DNA from: Nitrospirota bacterium
Lineage (GTDB): Bacteria; NPL-UPA2; JAADIA01
DNA: 24,647 bases
Direction of reading: 5' to 3'
NCBI GenBank assembly: GCA_013151555.1
Contig: JAADIA010000080.1
Coordinates: 1-24,647 of the forward strand
Numbering within the stretch: position 1 is the stretch's first letter; the number at the start of each line of letters is the position of its first letter. A program made the translations under genes and the position numbers. This document shows, one piece after another, positions 20,541 through 24,647 of the stretch. The notes beneath the pieces were generated by a model. The model was not told where the DNA came from. It ran no database searches and saw only the letters and a list, made by a program, of their open reading frames with translations.

Positions 20541-20647
20541 AAACCACGAGATTTCACAAGATTTACACAGAAACAAAACTAATATCTAATTTTTTTCTTT
20601 CAATTTTAGATTCTCTAATCTTGTGATAATCTGTGTAATCTGTGGTT
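20541..20647 (+). repeat. MITE-like inverted repeat element 1 (CACAGATT type)
   Basis: The left end AACCACGAGATTTCACAAG... (from 20542) and the right end ...CTGTGTAATCTGTGGTT (to 20646) are imperfect inverted copies of about 30 nt built from CACAGATT units. The interior is AT-rich. It fills much of the 20411-20680 gap inside the operon. No coding capacity seen. Confidence 0.7.
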
Positions 20648-20680
20648 ATAGGGTTTTCTTGATTTGGGGAAGGACCGATT

Positions 20681-22288
20681 ATGAAAAGCAAAACGGATAA
20701 TAATATTAAACTAAGTGATTTACCCCGGGCGCTCAGTTCCCGCTGGCCGGATAGGGTAAGAGCAAGTCTGGCGCCGGATAAGTTACTCTGCCGGATAGAA
20801 TGTCATCCGGCCGAACTCACCGGCGTCTGTGAATGGCTGAGCTCAAAACTGGGATACAGGTTTGCCACGATGATAATTGAGGAAGCGGCTGAGGACTGGG
20901 TGGGGCAATATATCTTTTACGGCGGTAGAGAGAAGGCTTTTGTTTACCTGACGGTCAGGCAGGTCAAGTCAGATAAATCCTTTCCTTCTATAAGCAAGGT
21001 CGTTCATGCCGCTGACTGGCACGAACGGGAGGCGGAGGACCTTTTCGGCCTCGTCTTTGCCGGTCATCCCCGGCTGAACGATTTTGTCCTTCATGAGGAG
21101 TGGCCGGAAGGGGTAAACCCGATGAAAAGGGAATTCAACGCGAAAGAGCCTTATCTCCACAGAGAAGCCAAACCGGAGTGGCGGCCGAAAGCTATTCTCC
21201 ATGAACCCGGCGCTTTTATGATGCCTATAGGCCCGGTCTATGCCGGGGCTGCTGAATCCGTCCATTTTCTTCTGGAGACGGTCGGGGAGGATGTGGTCAG
21301 GACGATACCCCGGTTATTCTATAAATACCGCGGAGTGGAGAAAATAGCTGAAGGACAGCCGGTGGAAAAGGTCCTTCTTCTCGCGGAACGGTTTTCCGGA
21401 AGCGCTGCTTTTGCTCATTCCCTGGCTTTCTGCCAGGCGGTAGAGGGAACTATGGGGGCCGATGAGGTGCCTCGGCGGGCTCGGGAGCTCCGGGTGCTGC
21501 TTGCCGAGCTGGAGCGTATGCGTCATCATCTATCCGCAATTGAAGGAATCTGTAGTTCTACCGGTCTTGCAGTAGCGGCAAGTCAGACAGGCATCCTGGA
21601 AGAGGAACTCCTGCGTCTAAGCGCTGAATTTACCGGGCATCGTTATCTCTTCGGCCTGAATATTCCGGGTGGGCTCTCCCGGGATTTTACCAATGAAGAG
21701 TGCCGGAAACTTGCCCGGAAAATAAATGAAATCCTGAAAAAATTAGAGGAACTGCAGGGGATGCTTCGTTATTCAAGCAGTTTCCTTGACCGGCTGGAAG
21801 AAGTAGGTATAATCTCCAGAGAAGGTGCCATGAATTACGGGCTGGTCGGCCCGGTTGCCCGTGCCTGCGGCATCCGCCATGACCTGCGTCGGGCTCTGCC
21901 TTATGCTGCTTATGATTCCGTACAATTTTCTCTGCCCGCGGAAAGGGAAGGTGACGGTTATGCCCGTCTCCGTCTCCTCTTTCAAGAAGCGGAACAGTCG
22001 GCAAATATCATTGCGCAGCTCACCCGGTCTCTTGCGGGAGGCAATGTTTATAAACAAATGGATAAATTTTCTTCCGGCTCGGCCCTGGGCTGGGTAGAGG
22101 CTCCTTTGGGGGCGGCTTTTCACTGGTTAAGAATTGACGATAACGGCCGGGTTGTCCGTTATGACCTGACTACCCCGTCCTTTACCAACTGGCACGGGTT
22201 TCATCTGGCGGCCGAGGACTTTGCTTTTCAGGATTTTCCGATTATCCTGGCTACCTTTGGACTATCAGTCGCCGAGTCCGACCGTTGA
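20681..22288 (+). CDS. HyfG/HycE-like large subunit lacking the NiFe site (Ehr catalytic-position subunit)
   Basis: 535 residues. The N-terminal third is a NuoC-like domain (HAADWHEREAEDLFGLVFAG, then HPRLNDFVLHEEWPEGVNP). The rest is a NuoD/hydrogenase-large-subunit domain (PIGPVYAGAAESVHF, RGVEKIAEGQPVEKVLLLAE). In hydrogenases the next motif is ERxCGxC; here it is ERFSGSA, with S239 and A242 in place of both cysteines. The C-terminal DPCxxC is also gone (S529 and E532 in GLSVAESDR). It therefore cannot bind the NiFe cofactor in the usual way and cannot be a working NiFe hydrogenase. This is the definition of the energy-converting-hydrogenase-related (Ehr) group, whose substrate is unknown. 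Confidence 0.92.
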   Translation: MKSKTDNNIKLSDLPRALSSRWPDRVRASLAPDKLLCRIECHPAELTGVCEWLSSKLGYRFATMIIEEAAEDWVGQYIFYGGREKAFVYLTVRQVKSDKSFPSISKVVHAADWHEREAEDLFGLVFAGHPRLNDFVLHEEWPEGVNPMKREFNAKEPYLHREAKPEWRPKAILHEPGAFMMPIGPVYAGAAESVHFLLETVGEDVVRTIPRLFYKYRGVEKIAEGQPVEKVLLLAERFSGSAAFAHSLAFCQAVEGTMGADEVPRRARELRVLLAELERMRHHLSAIEGICSSTGLAVAASQTGILEEELLRLSAEFTGHRYLFGLNIPGGLSRDFTNEECRKLARKINEILKKLEELQGMLRYSSSFLDRLEEVGIISREGAMNYGLVGPVARACGIRHDLRRALPYAAYDSVQFSLPAEREGDGYARLRLLFQEAEQSANIIAQLTRSLAGGNVYKQMDKFSSGSALGWVEAPLGAAFHWLRIDDNGRVVRYDLTTPSFTNWHGFHLAAEDFAFQDFPIILATFGLSVAESDR

Positions 22289-22324
22289 TAGGGTTAAAAA
22301 TAATATGAAAAAGAGATGAAGAAA

Positions 22325-22566
22325 ATTTGACAGGATTAACGGGATAGACAGGATTGAAAAAGCTAAAAGCTGAAATAAATAAAAGAGTGAGAAACAAAGC
22401 CCCGTAAAAGTTTATAAAGAGTTTGAAATTCAGTTAGTAAACTATCTAACGGCCACTGGCAAACTGGTAGGATTACTATTAAATTAAATTTTGGCAAGAA
22501 GAAAGTTAAGGTAAAACGAAAAGTAAAGACATTCGGGAAATAAAAATCCTGTTCATCCTGTCAAAA
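22325..22566 (+). repeat. MITE-like inverted repeat element 2 (GACAGGATT type)
   Basis: TTTGACAGGATTAACGGGAT at the left end (about 22326-22345) is an imperfect inverted match to AATCCTGTTCATCCTGTCAA (22545-22564). Between them is AT-rich DNA without a gene. It occupies most of the 22289-22692 gap between the large and small subunit genes. It belongs to a different repeat family from element 1. Confidence 0.7.
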
Positions 22567-22692
22567 GAAGGTTTTGATTAACTAACAGGATTACGGAGAA
22601 GATTGTGGATAACTACACTTTTAGGAGAAGAACCAAAAATCTTTAGGGAAACTTTCGATAATACTGTATTGCTAAAAGGGAGATGGATAAAT

Positions 22693-23457
22693 ATGTTCGG
22701 GTGGGTCTTAAAAGGATTGGCAACGGGGATTAAAACAACCCGGTATCCAAAGAAAGAGGAAACGGCGCCGGGTATCTCGGCCGGGCGACCATGTGCCGGG
22801 AAGGTCAGCGGGGATAATAAATCAACCCTGGCCGTTTGTCCGGCCGGGGCGTTGGCTGAGAATAAAGGCATGGTATCTGTAGACTATTCCCGCTGTATCC
22901 ATTGTTTTCGCTGCCGGCGCACCCCGGGAATTATTCCTCTTGATTGGCAAGGCGGTTATGAATGGGCTGCGGTCACGGACAGGGATAGTAAGGACAAAGG
23001 AAAAATGGGAAAAGCCTTCCGCCGGTCTCTTCACCTCAGGATTGTGGATGCCGGAGCCTGCGGCGCTTGCTTGAGCGAAATCTCACAGATAAGTAAACCC
23101 TACTATAATATCCATCGGCTCGGATTTTTTATAACTCCGACTCCAAGGAAGGCTGATGTCCTTATTGTGGCCGGGCCGGTAACCGACCACATGCGTTTTC
23201 CCCTTCGAGAAGCTTATGAGGCAATGCCGACACCCCGGGCGGTGATAGCTGTCGGGACATGTGCCCTATCCGGCGGTCTCTTCGGGCCGAGCTTCGCATC
23301 TTGTGAAGGTGTCCACGAGGTGTTGCCCGTGGATATTGCTCTGCCGGGATGCCCGCCGCCGCCCCTGGCGATTATTCACGCCTTGCTGTTATTGACCGGA
23401 CGCAGATCCCCTGCCGCCCTTATATCAACCGGTCTTAAAGGGAAAAAGGAGCAATAA
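22693..23457 (+). CDS. HyfI/HycG-like small subunit with N-terminal ferredoxin-type domain
   Basis: A 254-residue iron-sulfur subunit. The N-terminal part starts like HyfH/HycF ferredoxins (MFGWVLKGLATGIKTTRYP) but keeps cysteines for one 4Fe-4S cluster only: C49 in VCPAGAL and C68, C71, C74 in CIHCFRC. The C-terminal part is the NuoB/hydrogenase small subunit with C123, C126 (GACGACLSE), C190 (GTCALSGG) and C220 (PGCPPPP), enough for the proximal cluster. Electron transfer is thus intact although the partner lacks nickel. A TTG at 22603 could extend the frame, but those 30 residues are not family-like. The ATG at 22693 has GGGAG upstream. The next gene starts in the overlap TAATG. Confidence 0.9.
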   Translation: MFGWVLKGLATGIKTTRYPKKEETAPGISAGRPCAGKVSGDNKSTLAVCPAGALAENKGMVSVDYSRCIHCFRCRRTPGIIPLDWQGGYEWAAVTDRDSKDKGKMGKAFRRSLHLRIVDAGACGACLSEISQISKPYYNIHRLGFFITPTPRKADVLIVAGPVTDHMRFPLREAYEAMPTPRAVIAVGTCALSGGLFGPSFASCEGVHEVLPVDIALPGCPPPPLAIIHALLLLTGRRSPAALISTGLKGKKEQ

Positions 23458-24647
23458 TGGAGACATCTCATCTTCTGATAATTTTTCTTCTCCTTTGCGC
23501 CGGCGGGGTCTTTCTCAGCCTTATCCTCCCTGAGCGCAGGAATCCTGTGGCGCTTGCCTGGGTTGCCTCCCTGTCATCCGTAGCAATCCTGCTGGCGAGC
23601 GGGAAGATACTTTTGTCCGGGCAGACATTCCAGGCGGAACTCTGGAGGATAGCTTCCCTGGGAGTTATCAGTCTCAAGATAGACCGTCTCTCGGCCCTGT
23701 TTATCTTCGTAACCGGTATTGTTTTTCTTCCTGTTTCCATCTACTCAGCACGTTACCGAGATACCTTGGCCGTTACAGCCTGAAGTCATTCGCGGTCTTT
23801 TATCATTTGCTCTTTGCCTCTATTATCCTCATCCTTATTTCCGCGGATGTCCTTTCCTTTATCTTAGCCTGGGAAATAATGTCTATCCTCGCCTATTTGC
23901 TGGTGAACTATGAACATGACAAGAAAAGCAACACCCGCTCCGGCCTGTTGATGCTGGCTATGAGTGAGGCGGGAACTCTGGCGGTAGTCCTGGGATTCCT
24001 CGTTCTGGCACGGGTCTCGGGCAATCTTGATTTTGTCTCTTTAAAGTCAGCGGCGGCGGGCATGGGAGATCCTGCCCGGCTGGCAGTCTTTCTGCTTGCT
24101 TTTTTCGGCTTTAGTGTCAAGGCCGGGTTAGTTCCCGTTAATACCTGGCTTCCCCGGGCGCACACCGCTGCCCCGGGCAGTTTTTCCGCCATCCTTTCCG
24201 GGGCTACTCTCAACCTGGGCATCTACGGTATCATTCGTATCAATGCCGATATCCTTCCTCAGACAAGTGTGGGTGCCGGGGTGATTGTTCTCATAATAGG
24301 AAGCCTTTCCGCCCTGCTCGGCATCCTCTATGCCACTACCGAGAACGATATGAAAAAAATGCTTGCCCACAGTTCCATAGAGAATATGGGTATTGTTGCC
24401 GTCGGCCTGGGAGCAGGATTTATCTTTTCCGCCCTGGGGCATCCGGCTTTAGCCGGCATTGCTTTCATCGCCGCCCTTTATCACATGACCAATCATTCCT
24501 TATTTAAGACGCTCCTCTTTCTTGGAGCCGGGGGCATAGATTCAGGAACGGGCACGCGTAATATGGACCGCCTGGGAGGGTTAATCAAGGCTATGCCCTG
24601 GACCGGACTTTTCTTTCTCGTGGGTGCTCTCTCTATCGCTGCCCTTC
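23457..24647 (+). pseudogene. HyfB/NuoL-like antiporter subunit, frameshifted and cut by the window end
   Basis: The first 108 codons give a NuoL-type start (ILPERRNPVALAW, then LKIDRLSALFIFVTG) and stop at 23783. From 23762 a second frame continues the same protein without a stop to the window end: YLGRYSLKSFAVFYHLLFAS, then KAGLVPVNTWLPRAHTAAPG and LAHSSIENMGIVAV. Both frames meet in the conserved YSxxY...GRYSLK region. A single lost base at about 23757-23762 (RYRE-YLGRYSLK) explains it. Real mutation, sequencing error and programmed frameshift are all possible; the intact remainder favours error or recent mutation. As a HyfB homologue it would be an ion-translocating subunit of the complex. 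Confidence 0.85.

Noticed and set aside
20681-22288. Calling the operon a NiFe hydrogenase or formate hydrogenlyase
   Set aside because: Both CxxC nickel-binding motifs are absent from the large subunit, so the catalytic site cannot form.

Overview
The window is a 24.6 kb chromosomal stretch from what looks like an anaerobic bacterium. The acetolactate synthase pair resembles the short-subunit IlvBN type of E. coli. A MtfA-type peptidase, integron-like cassettes and degenerate CACAGATT and GACAGGATT intergenic repeats lean towards Desulfobacterota or relatives. Strong Shine-Dalgarno sites and frequent GTG/TTG starts would also fit Clostridia, so I do not assign a genus. No tRNA, rRNA or CRISPR was seen.

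Region 1 (1-1128) is the end of ilvB plus ilvN. Region 2 (1256-6582) reads by eye as more GC-rich than its flanks. It holds a minus-strand operon: ArsR-type regulator, D-Ala-D-Ala-ligase-like ATP-grasp enzyme, lysine-2,3-aminomutase-family radical SAM enzyme and a DUF2156 (aminoacyl-transferase-like) protein. A second, large ATP-grasp protein converges on it. Together they look like an undescribed pathway that makes a beta-amino acid and joins it to something by amide ligation and/or aminoacyl transfer. The aminomutase has Gln at a position where lysine 2,3-aminomutase has a substrate-binding Asp.

Region 3 (6754-8718) is recQ, with a clear promoter and a strong terminator. Region 4 (8847-11562) is a mercury-resistance unit: a DUF156/CsoR-like repressor in place of MerR, MerT and MerA, then a cysteine-rich tandem TRASH/YHS-like protein. 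An exact 49-bp copy of the recQ 3' end lies at 11787-11835, so the mer genes sit between direct repeats like a block inserted at the end of recQ.

Region 5 (about 11083-16122) is a row of small same-strand genes. Each has its own ribosome site and most are separated by imperfect hairpins ending in GTTANNN just before the next start. This is the layout of integron gene cassettes with attC sites; no integrase is visible. The cargo is a zincin-like protein, secreted proteins, small membrane proteins and a PH-domain membrane protein. A MtfA-type peptidase sits at the far edge. A promoter, structured leader and intrinsic terminator precede the first clear attC.

Region 6 (17032-24647) starts with a promoter and a fluoride (crcB) riboswitch, followed by an operon for a membrane complex related to formate hydrogenlyase/group 4 hydrogenase (HyfC, E, F, G, I and B-like). 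The large subunit lacks both nickel-binding CxxC motifs, so this is an energy-converting-hydrogenase-related (Ehr) complex and not a hydrogenase. Two MITE-like inverted-repeat elements lie in its gaps, and the last gene carries a -1 frameshift and runs off the window.
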